From positions 8,432,001 to 8,496,000 of the forward strand of contig JAILWY010000021.1 in assembly GCA_022113835.1 (NCBI GenBank): DNA of 64,000 nucleotides. The letters run 5' to 3'. Below the pieces are notes generated by a model. That model made no database searches. It saw only the letters and a list, made by a program, of their open reading frames with translations, and was not told where the DNA came from. The stretch is from Atopsyche davidsoni. Taxonomy: Eukaryota > Arthropoda > Insecta > Trichoptera > Hydrobiosidae. Shown here one piece after another: positions 10,781 to 23,194 of this stretch (the first letter of the stretch is position 1; each line of letters starts with the position of its first letter). The position numbers were made by a program, and so were the translations under genes.

Positions 10781-12116
10781 CTGGAAACTACTTCGGTTTT
10801 CAGATACCCTGATTCCGACCGAGAGCAGTACAACTTGAGTTCGTTAATGGTTTATTTGAGAAGGCTCTTTCTCGAAACGATCAGACAGTTGAGACAATGA
10901 ACCGCTTCGATTGAAATGTAATTTACAAACGCCGCTGCGTCAAGGCAATTGACAAAATAATACTCTTGAAAGAATTAGTTCAAGAATAGAAAATAGCCCT
11001 TGTCCAAAACAAACACTTCAGTAATTTATCTTCAAAACGAAGAAGATAAAAGAATAATTTATGAGACGGTAGATTAGTAAGTGAGTTGGCACAACTCCAA
11101 CGTATGAAGGGCACGGATAGTTTTATTACGGTGGTTGGTTTTATAAATAATCTTTTCTGTATTATGATTAGGCAATATTATCACGAGATATATAGAGCAA
11201 AAATTTTCGTCCAAGACTCTGACACAAAATAACCATTAGCGACTCCTAACGGACGGGGACGAAGAGCTCGGATGTGTTTTAGTCTTTTACGGAGTGCAGT
11301 TGAGCGGGAGCCAGTCCACCCAGAAAGTTGTTAATACTGTTTTGAACTTTCTACTGATGATTGAAGCCACTCACTGTTTCGTGGGAGTCGCAGCTTTGTA
11401 CTCTCTAACATTGTTTGCTGATTACAAGAGCGACTAAGACTAAGTAAATTTGTATCAAAACAAATTAAGATTGAACGAGGTCGTTAAAACACTAAGATTA
11501 GCCAATTAGTTTTCTTATGTTACTGTTAAAAGCTACTACGAGTAAAATATTTATGAAGTAAAGTGTGAAAGTTCACATTTGACATTCAAGCTATTTTTAT
11601 GTGCCCAGATAAAAAGAAGTCACAGCTCATGCGAAAAATATGATTTCGAGTCTCTCAAAAAATTAAAGAAAGCATTATAAAATATTTTCGTTATCTGGGA
11701 GGACGTGATTTTAAATTATCAGCAAAGCGCTCAGAATTGACAGGTATTTTGGGTGCAAATGCTATTTTTGTGTACGGGAAAATACAATCTGAAATCGCCC
11801 AAGTTAAAATGATTATTAAATTTTAATATATTTTCGCGAAACGAAGAGCGATAAGATTGTGTAAAAAGTCTAGCTCAAGCAGCATTTTCCAATAAAAACA
11901 GAGTACTCGGGGTACTTTGAAATATTATATTCTCCCCTGGGTACCTCGGGGGCGCGGGAACAAAGAAGCCTTCCCTGCCAAAAGATTTGACACTTCATTT
12001 CCTCCATGTTTAATGAGACAAAGTTCCGCGAATATGATTGTTTAACGGGCCCCCTGATTAGTTTGCGCGGAACAAGGCCGGCCGCCGCGGCTCGGGGGTG
12101 ATTGGGAGACATTTCC
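10781..12116. other. Non-coding DNA ending in a GC-rich patch
   Basis: AT-rich with moderate patches near 11250-11390. The segment 11920-12110 is GC-rich (GGCCGGCCGCCGCGG near 12076) and directly abuts the first unit of the 260-bp tandem repeat. An 80-codon minus frame (11870-12112) has no recognised motif. Confidence 0.5.
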
Positions 12117-12890
12117 GACTTTAATTACAAACTTTACCCCACCGTAGAGTATCAGCATTTAAAAAAAATATTAATTATATCTAACCATTTTAATAAAACG
12201 CTACCTTAATAATACACTTAATTTAATATTATTACTTTGACACCACTATTAAAAACTTTTTTAAATAAAGTAAATATAAAGAATATTTCGCTTGTTCAAT
12301 CGGTTGTCATCTCATGTTAGTGTTAACTTCACATAAAATTGGAGCGTAAAAGCAAGTATTATTTTAAAGATATTTTGACTTTAATTACAAACTTTACCCC
12401 AAAGTAGAGTATCAGCATTTTTTAAAAAATATTAATTATATCTAACCATTTTAATTAAACGCTACATTCATAATACACTTAATTTAAAATTATAACTTTG
12501 ACACCATTATTAAAAACTTTTTTTAAATATAGTAAAAATAAAGATATTTCGCTTGTTCAATCGGTTGTGATATCATGTTAGTGTTAACTTCACATAAAAT
12601 TGGAGCGTAAAAGCAAGTATTATTTTAAAGATATTTTGACATTAATTACAAACTTTACCCCACCATAGAGTATCAGCATTTTTAAAAAAATAATAATTAT
12701 ATCTAACCATTTAAATTAAACGCCACCTTAATAATACACTTAATTTAATATTATAACTTTGACCCCATTATTAAAAACTTTTTTTAAATATAAAGAATGT
12801 TTCGCTTGTTCAATCGGTTGTGATATCATGTTAGTGTTAACTTCACATATAAAATTGGAGCGTAAAAGCAAGTATTATTTTATATATTAT
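12117..12890 (+). repeat. Three tandem copies of a ~260-bp AT-rich unit
   Basis: Units start with GACWTTAATTACAAACTTTA at 12117, 12377 and 12638 (spacing 260 and 261 bp). Shared blocks are AGAGTATCAGCATTT, ATTATATCTAACCATTT, AATACACTTAATTTA, TTCGCTTGTTCAATCGGTTG, CATGTTAGTGTTAACTTCAC and TTGGAGCGTAAAAGCAAGTA. The third copy ends about 12886 after a shortened spacer. Differences are point changes and small indels. No terminal inverted repeats or coding capacity; it is a small satellite-like array of unknown family. Confidence 0.93.
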
Positions 12891-14270
12891 TTTGTGCCAA
12901 ATATGTGCTAGGTTTTTTTTTTTTTTTTGATAATGTTACAACAAAGAGAAAATTTCAATAAAATAATCAATTATTCTAAAAGCTATTCCTTGAATAAACA
13001 ATTTTTTGAAGGTTTTATATATATAGAGTTTTTGTAATATGATACTTTGAATATTATTCCTTGAATTAAATTCATTAAAATATTTTTTCATATTATTTCA
13101 TTTTAATGGGGTGTAGAGATATTTTATTTTTCAAACATAGATTTGAGATTTTATGTGATTACTTTTTCTGTGAAGGCTATTTGTAACGACGTCGTCCTCA
13201 CATAAGTTTAGGCATAAGTTTAATTGCCGATTACTATATGTTGAAATAAAATACTGAAAATCCATTATAAAAATATTATCTGGATACTCGGGTAGGCTAG
13301 ATTATTCTAGATTTACGTAAGCATTTACGTGAAAAATATTAGATAAGCCTGTTATAAAAATAAGTATCGTTTGCGTCAATACATATTTCAATAAATCAAA
13401 AACTATACCAATTGCCATGTTCAATCTACGTCAACTTATCGCAGCCAACAGCTGTTGTTCTGTAAACAGGCCGAGAATCAGCTGCGTGCGTCAGTCAAAA
13501 AAAAAAAAAAAAACAACAAAGACATGACAGGAAACATCTGCTTTTACACAAAACATGATATTCTGACCCTGGCGGGACTGTTGAGCACACTCGACAGCAG
13601 ATTCCATGCAGCACTTGCCGTTATTCTCGTCCGTGACAAAGTACCTCGAAAGATCATAGCTCAGCTTCCACACCGTTCACAATTCCTCGAATTCTTTGAT
13701 GAAACGTTGTTTTCCGGGCAGAGCTTGCTTTTATATCAAACCTAAATATAAAACTAAAAAAAAATAATCGAGGGTTGTCCTTGAACGTCATATTTTTTGA
13801 TGATACAACTGCGTATACTTCATGAAGTATTAACGAAATATTATATGTCCTGAGAAAACAATAATTTGTTTCTGTAGCGCTTGTTCTTATTCACAATCGT
13901 AAGGAAGAACATACGAAATATCACTAGTTTATTTTTACTTCATGCATAATACTTCGGACGTTTATTCAATGCATTCAATGCAATCGCTTTCTACCTAACA
14001 GCAATCTGATCAAAGCAAAACGAAATGTTTCCATTGATTAAAAAAAATAGCTTTTGTATTGAACTGGACTTTTATAACTTTTAAGGCAGTATACTTAATT
14101 TAAATTGGAATTGAATAATTTTGATGGATCACTCAAAAAATTTAAAAGAAAATGGTAAATGGTAAAAAGTATTATTTTTTTGATAACACGATACACGGCT
14201 AGATCGATGCAACTTTATAGCAATACAAGACAAATACCCAAATTAAAATATTTTTAAATCAAACAATAAA
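12891..14270. other. AT-rich non-coding DNA
   Basis: Homopolymer tracts (T-run 12914-12928, A-run 13498-13513) and a moderately GC-richer segment at 13440-13740. A 96-codon frame there (13455-13745, plus) contains a Lys run from the poly-A and has no recognised domain. Nothing else seen. Confidence 0.65.
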
Positions 14271-14274
14271 TTTT

Positions 14275-14392
14275 ATGTCTATTTTTTGGATTGAATGTCA
14301 ATCAGATGCGTAAAATGTGTCTAATAATATAATAAACCCGTAATGGGTAATAAATACGCATCTGATTGACGTTCAATCCAAAAAATAGACAT
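14275..14392. repeat. 118-bp inverted repeat (38-bp arms)
   Basis: Left arm 14275-14312 and right arm 14355-14392 are complementary with one mismatch; the spacer is 42 bp and contains CCCGTAATGGGTAATAAATA. The motif TACGCATCTGATTGAC of the right arm recurs at the ends of other tRNA-Thr-like repeats in this window (31023-31038 inverted, 49819-49834, and diverged near 54066). It is therefore a foldback copy of that family's 3' region. Confidence 0.8.
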
Positions 14393-14516
14393 ACGTATAT
14401 GATTGTACGTGCTTGGCTAAATTAATAGATTTTAAAAATAATATCCAGACGGGATTAAAATCGCTTCACTTGTTACATTGTTTAAAAAGTCCAGTGCTTG
14501 CAAATCACTAAATATT

Positions 14517-14700
14517 GGTTGGCCTGGGCACATTGGCTCATATGTAGAGTATGATTGTTAAAAATTCTCGATTAATGGATGCGATTCGTTAGTACACCGG
14601 CCATGTAAGCCAGGGGATGTGTGTTCAAATCCCACACAAAACACGAAGATATTTTTCTGAGAATTTCTTTAATTATCTTCTATGTGTGAACTAATGTGCC
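14517..14700 (+). mobile_element. tRNA-Thr-like short repeat, copy 1
   Basis: It carries a tRNA-Thr(UGU)-like segment at 14581-14644 with a 12-nt deletion of the D arm. The intact relative at 28718-28793 has GTTAGTAC twice, separated by AAAG; here one GTTAGTAC unit and the spacer are missing, as expected from slippage between direct repeats. The CCGGC/CATGTAA/GCCAG anticodon arm and TTCAAAT T loop remain. Upstream sequence (TTGGTTGGCCTGGGCACAT, then ATGATTGTTAAAAAT) and downstream sequence (GATATTTTTCTGAGAATTTC, GAACTAATGTGCC) are shared with other copies, so this is a dispersed repeat, not a lone tRNA gene. Confidence 0.75.
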
Positions 14701-14815
14701 TAATAAATAAATCGGTACATGTACTCGCAGAGATAAGAATCTATCATATGACGATGAGTCTCGTTGTGGCGTTTATTTCGTTCATTGCAGATTTCCACGA
14801 CCGCTCGATTCGTCG

Positions 14816-14855
14816 GGTCAGGTTAGGTTAGGTTAAAAAAAAAAAGGTTAGGTAT
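14816..14855 (+). repeat. Short interstitial (GGTTA)n array interrupted by poly-A
   Basis: Three exact GGTTA units (14821-14835, preceded by CA), ten As, then GGTTAGGTA. This is a permutation of TTAGG, the common insect telomere unit. It is too short to be a telomere and probably marks a repaired break or chance. A related CCTAACCC string occurs at about 19965 on the other strand. Confidence 0.6.
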
Positions 14856-14979
14856 AAGTTTTTTGGTGGTCCAATAAATTCAAGTTAAAAACAATAAACA
14901 CGAGACGTAAATTTGTAACCCGACTTTGCAAAAATACAAAAAAAAATTTTCGTCACTAAACATATAATTAAATATATAG

Positions 14980-15200
14980 ATTTATGAGTGTTTTAACGTT
15001 AGCCAGTGAATTGCGGCTGGTTGATTGTGGGCAGTTATTTTCAGCGGGGCCGGTTGTAAAGGCCGTCGCTCACGTGCCGATTCATTAAGGGCCGTGACGT
15101 CACGCGGCGTCGCGGTGCTCCCGGCAATCACCATAAAGCCTGCGCCGCGAAGGGTTGATATCATTCTGCGCGATTGTTGGCGATAATTCCGCAGAACCGG
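14980..15200. other. GC-rich CpG patch
   Basis: Compositional island with GGGGCCGGTTG and GTGACGTCACGCGGCGTCGC (a CRE-like TGACGTCA at about 15096). A 60-codon minus frame has no recognised domain. Possible regulatory element, unproven. Confidence 0.4.
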
Positions 15201-18200
15201 AACTCGCCAATTAGACGTTCTTTCAAGTGTTTTTTTTTTTTTTTTTTTTATTTCGTTTGAATAAAATTTGTCCTGAAAATCTGCGCACAGTTAACGATGA
15301 AAAGCGAGTTTTATGGACACTTAAAAACAAATTTTAAATGTTGCAGAAAAAGAGATAAAAATGTCTTTAGAACACATGTTTGTTTTTAATTGAGCAGTAA
15401 AGTATTTGAAAAAAATGTGGTGGCTTTGAGACACCACGTTTAGAAACAAATATGTGTTGATAAAATATTTTATCATCGTTTAATTAAATTTATTTTTATT
15501 CACCACCTAAAGGTCTAATTTGTTATACTCACTTTTAAAAGAAACAAATATAAAAAGTAAAAAGCTTTCTCTACAAATTATAATTACAAGTTATTGGCCA
15601 TTAGGCTCACGATGTTTTTTCAATTGTTTTAAAAAGGTTAAAACGTATATATAATTATAGAAAACAAAGAGGTAAAACACATTTATTGTTTTCGGCATAT
15701 ACACAAAGATACAGGAAACGAGTATCATTAGTTTTTGTAGGGTTTTTTCTGAAGGCTACTGAAAATATAGAGAAGAACCAACATATTTTAATTGCTCTAC
15801 CACTAATTCAGACCCAGGACTCCCTTGTTAGTTAAACTATTTCCAAAGTAAAATTATTTTTTTAAATTAATAACGCATTGAGTAGACTTAAAAAAAATCT
15901 AACAACGTAATGAAAATATCACCAACAAGTAGGATTTTTTGTTGACTCCAAATGATATAATGTAATTGAAGGATCTTGACCACACAAATGTTATTACACC
16001 AACGTATCAAATTACACTGAGCAAGTATGCAAGTAAATCATCAGTGTAGTGATCGGGGTATGTGGCTTAGATGCGTTGATTAAGTCACTCTGTGATGAAT
16101 GTTTGACGGAAATACACGGCCTGAGCATGAAATGCTAACATATTATTTATGATATAATACATGCACAATGAATAGTTCTTACAATAGAAATATTGTGGAG
16201 TTTAATTATATTGTAATTGAAATAATGTGTTTAATATAATCAACCTACTTGATTGTAAAATAATAAAATTACCACTATTTTTGACTTAGATATTTATTTT
16301 AGAGATATTTTAGAGAGAGATATTTTATTTTTAATATTTATGAAAAGATTTCTAGTTTATACTAGATTTTTTGTAATTATAATAAAAAGCACACAATTAA
16401 GTATGACTCATTTTTATAATGCATTTAAAAACTGAAAACACAATATATGGTATGTGTATATTTCACGCTTTTCAATATATAAATCATGAATAATGACGAA
16501 GTGTATTTAATTACGCCCCGTTATAGTAAGCTATTCAACACCGATGAAAGCATAAATCAAAATATTTTCATGTACAGAAGTATTTTTTTATCAAAACTTC
16601 ACATATACACGATAAATACACACTTGTATTGTATTTATAAAAAACTCAAAATCGAAAGGAAAGCTTTGATTCAATAACGGTCGAACACTTGAGGCCAGAA
16701 ATGCGAGAAGTTATTCTGTAGGAGTGATGTGAATTACATTATAAAATGCGTGAATGTTTTTTTTTTTTTTTAAACTTTTTAAGTTAATTTGTCAGTATAG
16801 AGACATTATAGAAATTAAAGCGTCATGCAACAAAACGGTTCGATAGCAGTTTGCCACATTCAGCCAACGAACGTATTCCTTAAACGCTTGCCTGTAAAGT
16901 TTAGAGCCAAGCGAACGGTTGTCGGGCATGCGATCCGAGCTGGAGACATCGAGTGTGGAGGCACACAGCCGAGGGAAGGCACTCTCCCCTGAGCCGTACC
17001 ACCGGTGTGTCCAAATTGTATGATTCAGAGGCAGTTTGCTTTAGGCGAGACAGGCACGCGATACAGGTGTAATTTTGTATATTTTGTGAGGTGAAAATTT
17101 TAAAGCGACGCCCGACGTGTAAAAACCGGTAAATTTTTGGGCGCTAGCCTAATAATCCTGTAACAATGTGCTCGTAACAAACGGCTTTGAACTTTTACAA
17201 ATACTATGGTATGTAAGTTCAATAATCGTTTTTGACGAATCAATAATTTTTTTGTGATTTTTAATGATTGAGCAATAAAATTTAGTAAAATTAAATTTTA
17301 ACAATGAACATGTGAAAAAAACAGAATCAATAAGTTGTTTAAACTTATTGATTGATTAGAAATTTTAAAATGTAGCACTTTTAATCAATCGTTAATGTGA
17401 ATTATTAAACGGTTATGTGTATGCTAAATTATATTTTTGTTTTATCTGTATTCACATATTTTTTAAAAGAATAAAAGTAATTATTTAAAAAAATATGTAT
17501 GCTCGGTTTTAGAGAATTCACTTTGTGATTTAGGGAATTCGGCAGTAAGTTGTTTGCAAAAAGCGATTTATCAAATGTGTTCTTCTCAGGCATGGGGTGG
17601 ATAATAGAAATATCCAAACGCAGTGACGGTGAACTTTGCATTGTGATGTTGACAGTTTCATATCCGGAAAATTTACGTTGAATTCGATTTGAAATTTCAG
17701 GTGTGCTGCATTTTTTCAAACAACGGCGTTTCGTGACACGATAAAGCTTTCACAAATGACGTAGTTGAAAATGGCGTGTGACAATAACACGGTAAAATGT
17801 TTAAAATTGGCATACAACATTATGCATTTTTATTGAAGATCGTAGATTAGAGGCATTTTCCGATTTATATTTATTTATTATGCATTTGTCATAACATCAA
17901 TGGCGGCTCGATCGTGTGACTCTAAAAGCAATCACAACTGTGACAGTTCAGATTTCACAATGGAGATAGGTAAACGTGTGCTGCATTTATGTGACCGTTG
18001 GAAAAAAATACTTTTAAAGTATAATTAAAATACGAAATAAACCTGTAGGTTTAATGAATGTGATATAGTAAAATGTTAATATTTTTAAGGGAAAAAAGAA
18101 GTTAAAAAAACTTTGTTCTCGTATACTTTGCATTGTATAATCGTTGTGTACTTATATTACACGTATATAATTACTAACGACAAGGATGTTAAGTCGATGC

Positions 18201-21200
18201 TTTGATTTTAATATGCTTTTGAACCTTTTGAAGACAAAAATATACTATACTACATTAATTAATGTTATCTATAATAATTTTTAAATTTCTATGTGTAATC
18301 TACTTTTGAACTTGTTAAATGATAAAAAAATCTTTTTAGAAATAGTATTTTTTCCATAATTTAATAATAGAGAATAAGATTTTTCTTTACGTGTTCAATT
18401 ATAGAAATATTGAACGTGAAGTTAATTTATTAGCCAAGTACTCCAAAGGGCTATTTATTTTTCAAATCAGCTACAGATCAGAAACAGAATTGGAAAGTTC
18501 CTTGCAGCTCCGCACACTTGAGAGTTCAATAAAGCCGATTGCTGTTCATTATTTATTTGTAGCAGGTTGTCCATTGTTTATCTGAACCTTAGTATAAGTT
18601 GATTTAAGCCCAGCTCAAGAGGAGCGCGAGTGTTCCATAAGCATTGAAAAATTAATGAACTCTCGTCTTTAGCAATGAAGCAAAAAATAACATTTACGTT
18701 TCTCAAAATTATAAAATTTAGACGATAAATTTAGGTGTTTATTTTTGTTCGCTCTGAGAGACGTTGAAGTTTTAAAGAAAACAGCATTTTTTTATTTAAT
18801 CGAAATTAAATAGACTTTTACAGAGTAACCCAGTTTTTAGTTCTTTAAAATGTAAGAAGAGTTTATCTTAAAAAAAAATAAAATGAAACTAATTTAAAAA
18901 TAACAAAGCATGCAAATATTGAACCTCTAGAAAATTTTAATGTAAAATAATGTTAGCATAACCTCAACATAAAAAAATACAAGATTAATTTCTTTAAATA
19001 ATTGAATATCTTAATTGAAAGTTTAAATTAACAATGTTTTTGAAGGTTTTTGATAACGTTTTAAGAATGAAATTAAGAGAAGGTTTTACATACTTTTAAA
19101 AATTATTAGCAGGCTGTGGTCTTACCAGTTATGAATCTGAAAAAAATGAAACAATTTTTTTTATATACAATGAAATCTGAATTTTTATATTTTAAAATTT
19201 ATATAAATAAAAGAAATTGATATACCAAATTCAATAGCTTGTTGAACGTAGTAAATTTTAATTCTTCAATAATATTTTTAAATACCATTAATGCACGAAA
19301 GAGTAAGTATTAGATTTTATCGAAAATAAACATATAAAAGACTGTTTACTTCTAATATAGTTTCGTCATTTCAATCCTGTACAGGTGAGCGACGTAAAAA
19401 TGTATATATTTTAGTGCAGTTTGTTGTGGTTCGGTAAAAGACGATTATAATTAAAAATTATAACAAATGTATGTTTGAAAAATGGATCATCACTTGTTTA
19501 TAAACCAGCCATTTATAAATCTATTTGCTTCTTTATTTAGTGCACCCAGCATAAGCTTTAAGAGGCAGCCTTATGGGTGGTTTTGTCATTATTTATCAAG
19601 CAACAAGCTCGAATAGGTATCAATTCAACTAGCAAACCGCGGGTCTCTGAAGGTGAGTGCATATTTAATAAACCGAGCGAAACTAAACCCCGCAGTAAGG
19701 CTGCATTATTTATTTCTGCGCGCTTCTGCCTTTTTATTTAATAATGCGGCACCTTCACCTTAGTATAAAGTATATATTTTTATGATGAAACTTATAAAAA
19801 ACTTTATTTTATAACTTTTTAATACAATTTTACATTCATTGTCTCGAGCCAATTATAAATATAGGCTTCCTTAAAACGCATCTACTTTAAACGATATACT
19901 AAATATCGATCTTTTTTGTATTTAAATCCTATATCTCAATGTATCTATATGTGCCAACATATAACCTAACCCAACCATTACCATTTAAGTCTCTTGGATC
20001 TAAAATCGTACAAACGTGTTTCGTTTCGTACTAATTCCACCTGTGGCTTATTTATTATGTTTAAATAAAAGTATCAAACACAAAAATATTTAATATATCA
20101 AAGCTTGAAAAAGTAGATATTCTTTCTATTTTTTATAAGCGATGAGTGCTAAAAAAATAAAAATAGAATAAAAAACAATCGATGAGCTTTTTAATGATGA
20201 AATAACAAAATATTTTATTAATATGAACAATATAAAAACATTTTCTACTCAGTAATTTAGTAATCCTTGCACTTTATTAGTTAGATCGGTAAAGGTTTAA
20301 TAAAGGGTTGATAGAGTCGACTCAACAAATAGTGGTTGATTGATTAATCCAATTTAATTGATTTAACAAAGCGTTGACGGATTAGGCTAAGTAGCCCCTC
20401 ATCACTCTATTTACATTCATCTATATTTACATAGCCGTTCTATTGATATAGAGTCAGAGTGCTAGCTTGGGGTACAATGCAGGTGGACGATTATGTATTA
20501 GGTAAATTATTTACCTCAATTTATACGGCCGTAATAGTAATTATATATTATTAGTAGCTGTAATGTTACTTAGTCAATCAATTACTATAAAAAGAAGGAT
20601 TGACAAATCAAAACTCTTAAAGACAATACATCGAATTACCGGTATATGTATGAATATCGGTAAAAGTATGCATATTCTAATTTTTGCATAATTTAATTTA
20701 TACATGATTTATACATAATTTAACCTATTTAATTTACTTTGTTTTATCAACTATTATACAATTTTTGCTGAATTTAAGATAAAACATTAAGCACACTACC
20801 TGGAAACGCTCCCCCCTTGTATCAATAGCACCCTCCCGGCAAGGGTTGGGGCGGTGAAGAGAAAGTGCCGCCGACTTACCCCCTGACCTCCAGTCAATAT
20901 AAACAAACAGAGGGGAAATTTTGCGGAAATTCCTTTTAAAGAAATGAGAGTCCGGAAACTTCAAAATTATACAGCAAGTTTACAAGTCTCGGCTCAGCGG
21001 AGTGAAGATGGACACTGTGACGTCATTCAAAAGCAAAGGGCTGAAAAATAAATTCAAAAATTTTCTTTAACCAAAAAAGAAATCCCGGAGCTGTAAAAGT
21101 CCATAGCCTTGTAAACTGTAATTAATATCTCAAGACTAAAATAAACTCCACTTTTCTCGTATAGAGTAAATGCTAAATTTTACTATTATCTAACTCAATT

Positions 21201-22110
21201 AAAACTTATTTAATATGCCTCATGAATATATTAGGGAATATATAATATTTCATGTATACAACTACACATTTCATAAAGATTTATTTTGTTGAAGTTTTCA
21301 GGCGTTTAAGATAATATTTAAATTAAACTTTACGGATAAAAAAATCTGCTGAATAAATTAAAAAATTTAGCTTCTAGACCTGTTTTTTTTGTTTTGGTCT
21401 CAGATGTTTTGTATGGGTGTTTGTATAAAAGCTTTTGATGCGTATTTAAAAAATTCAATACGTAAAACGATACAAATGAAATAAAAGCTACGTTAGTGAT
21501 GTATTGGTGCATTGTATAGAACTAATTCATCGCACATAGTGCCTATTCTAATCCTTTGATGATGGATTAATCACGATTTATAATCAGATGGAGCGAGCGA
21601 TGACATTATTGGGGGCGTCGGTCAATCCCAGTGGTAGTTCGGCTAGTTATTGGTGACAACCCATTGTTCGAAACCACATACAGTAGTTTTGGATACATTA
21701 TTAAACACGTTTTTAATATTAAGTCATTTCAAATATTTTTACTTCAACAGTTGTAGGTTGTTAGCGTAAAAGTGTTATGCTCGCGGCTTATAAGTAATAA
21801 ATAGTTTTGATTGCATAAACCTGCGTAATCCGATGCATGTATGAATTAAAAAAATATTTTTGGTAGTAATAATGCTCCCCAAAACACACACTTGTGTAAA
21901 CATTGAGTTCTTACTACAAGAGCCGTTTACGGATATTTTATTATATAAAATAGAGAGTTTATTGGTGGAAGCGATTTAGAAAAGAGATATACGGAATTTA
22001 TACCACCCCCTGACAAACAAATCCCAAATCTCTCCGGGCAGTGGCTCACGGCCCATCACACAATTTCAGTCAATTTACCGTCCGGATGCTTCGCTTGACC
22101 AAAACTCGAC
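15201..22110. other. AT-rich non-coding DNA with sparse GC-richer patches
   Basis: No gene found. T-runs occur at 15229-15248 and 16759-16771. GC-richer patches lie at about 16840-17045, 17755-17960 (two ATGGCG motifs), 19630-19760 and 20800-20900. Reading frames of 60 to 96 codons (16486-16677 plus, 17429-17719 minus, 18391-18585 plus, 20734-20964 minus, 21330-21512 minus) show only AT-driven composition or GC-patch effects. Nothing else seen. Confidence 0.65.
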
Positions 22111-22315
22111 TTACTTAGCGGGCGGGCAAACAGAGGGGCGCTCGGCGTATCGGCTGATGTATCGGAATATGGTAAGGAACCTTAAAGCTTTTAAACTCTT
22201 GTGAGTCGATAGCAGATGCGGGTGGGCGGGGTGGTCGGGGTGGTCGGGGTGGTCGGGGTCCTCTGGGTGGGCGCGTCGTCGAGGGCGCACACCGAAGGGA
22301 GGCGACTTGGCTGTA
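22111..22315. repeat. GC-rich patch with 9-bp GGGGTGGTC minisatellite
   Basis: Between about 22222 and 22260 the unit GGTCGGGGT is repeated about four times, in a GC-rich block extending to 22310. The minus frame 22111-22320 encodes a His/Pro/Asp repeat (DHPDHP-type) that follows from the minisatellite and is not credible as a gene. Confidence 0.7.
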
Positions 22316-22470
22316 ATCAATTTGGCGTATAAAAAGTTTTTACCTTTTTATAGTTCTTCTAAGGTGTTTTGAATATTTTGAAAAGAAAAGTTTTGGTATT
22401 ATTATTTCTTGCGTATAAGTGATACGCCATATTAAGAATTTTTTTTTAATCTACAATATTTTCATATATA

Positions 22471-22660
22471 TATAATGATAACAGTACCTTTGAATTTTGT
22501 CCGGATCATCATCATCTGATGATGACCCGGTGTATTGGGTTGAAACTAGTAATGCAAATAATTTTAATAAACTCAAAGTGAAGACAAAATACACAGGTAC
22601 TGTTATCATTATAATAATGGAACTTCACGAATCAAATGCCTTGTCCCTCAACAAGATACA
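22471..22660 (+). mobile_element. Family A Penelope-like terminal repeat with inverted fragment
   Basis: The left part (TATAATGATAACAGTACC at 22473-22490) is the inverse of the right part (GGTACTGTTATCATTATA near 22597-22614). Between them lie a hammerhead-like core and the block ATAAACTCAAAGTGAAGACA. The right end continues ATGGAACTTCACGAATC and CCTTGTCCCTCAACAAGA. The same blocks recur at 23195-23405, 30862-31290 and 55620-55886 in one or both orientations. I assign it to Penelope-like elements because of the hammerhead, the GAAACTAGT box and the head-to-head truncated structure. No coding remnant of the element itself was seen. Confidence 0.6.
22513..22555 (+). ncRNA. Hammerhead-like ribozyme core, family A
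   Basis: CTGATGA (22516-22522) matches the hammerhead box exactly. One extra T follows, then stem II GACCC ... GGGTT (one G-T wobble), GAAA (22542-22545), a two-base mini stem III C-TA-G, and the cleavage triplet GTA (22549-22551). The downstream ATG can pair with CAT just before the CTGATGA box as stem I. This is the order expected of a type I hammerhead. The extra T between the core A and stem II departs from the textbook fold, so activity is uncertain. Confidence 0.55.
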
Positions 22661-22799
22661 ATATTTCCTTTTTTAAACTGAATTCCTCAAAAATTAAATA
22701 AAACACTTTGCGATATTCACTCAATGATAATCAATGCATTTTAATTGTAAAAGCTGCTTTGTGTTGTAGTTTTATTCATGGTATTCACGAAAAGTTCAG

Positions 22800-23092
22800 T
22801 AGTGATAGCTTACATGGCCGGTGCATTGCCAATTATACCAACGAATCACTTGTACTAAGCATGAATTTTTAACAATCATATCCTACAAGTGACACAACGT
22901 ACTTATTATGCCAATTAAATATGTCATGTAAGCTTGGGGATGTGGGTTCAAATCCCACACAAATCACAATGATATATATGAGTTTTTCAGTATTTGAAAA
23001 AATGTACTTGATCATTATCAATCAATAAAACCTGTATAGGCAAAATCGTACTTCCTGTGAGACGGTCTTCACAAAAATCAATAATATATATA
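22800..23092. mobile_element. tRNA-Thr-like short repeat, internally inverted copy
   Basis: The 5' half of the tRNA-like segment lies on the minus strand (22807-22849: complement of GTGATTCGTTGGTATAATTG and the anticodon arm), while the 3' half lies on the plus strand (22925-22967: CATGTAAGCTTGGGGATG, then a GTGGG-TTCAAAT-CCCAC T arm). Each half starts at the same AGCTTACATG/CATGTAAGCT point, so the break is in the anticodon loop. The intervening 75 bp match the sequence upstream of the tRNA in the 35-kb copy. The plus-strand half ends in the family tail ACCTGTATAGGCAAAATCGT and TGTGAGACGGTCTTCAC. Confidence 0.75.
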
Positions 23093-23194
23093 AAATATCA
23101 ACACAAAAAAAACCATTGAGTAAGTGTAAAAATACTAAAACGAGTGTAAAAAAGAAAAGGAGCCCAGTCAATAAAATACTTTTATTAAACTATA

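Noticed and set aside
14355..14392. Another hammerhead in the CATCTGATTGACG block of the tRNA-like repeat
   Set aside because: It resembles CTGATGA by eye but lacks GAAA and a cleavage triplet at the right spacing.
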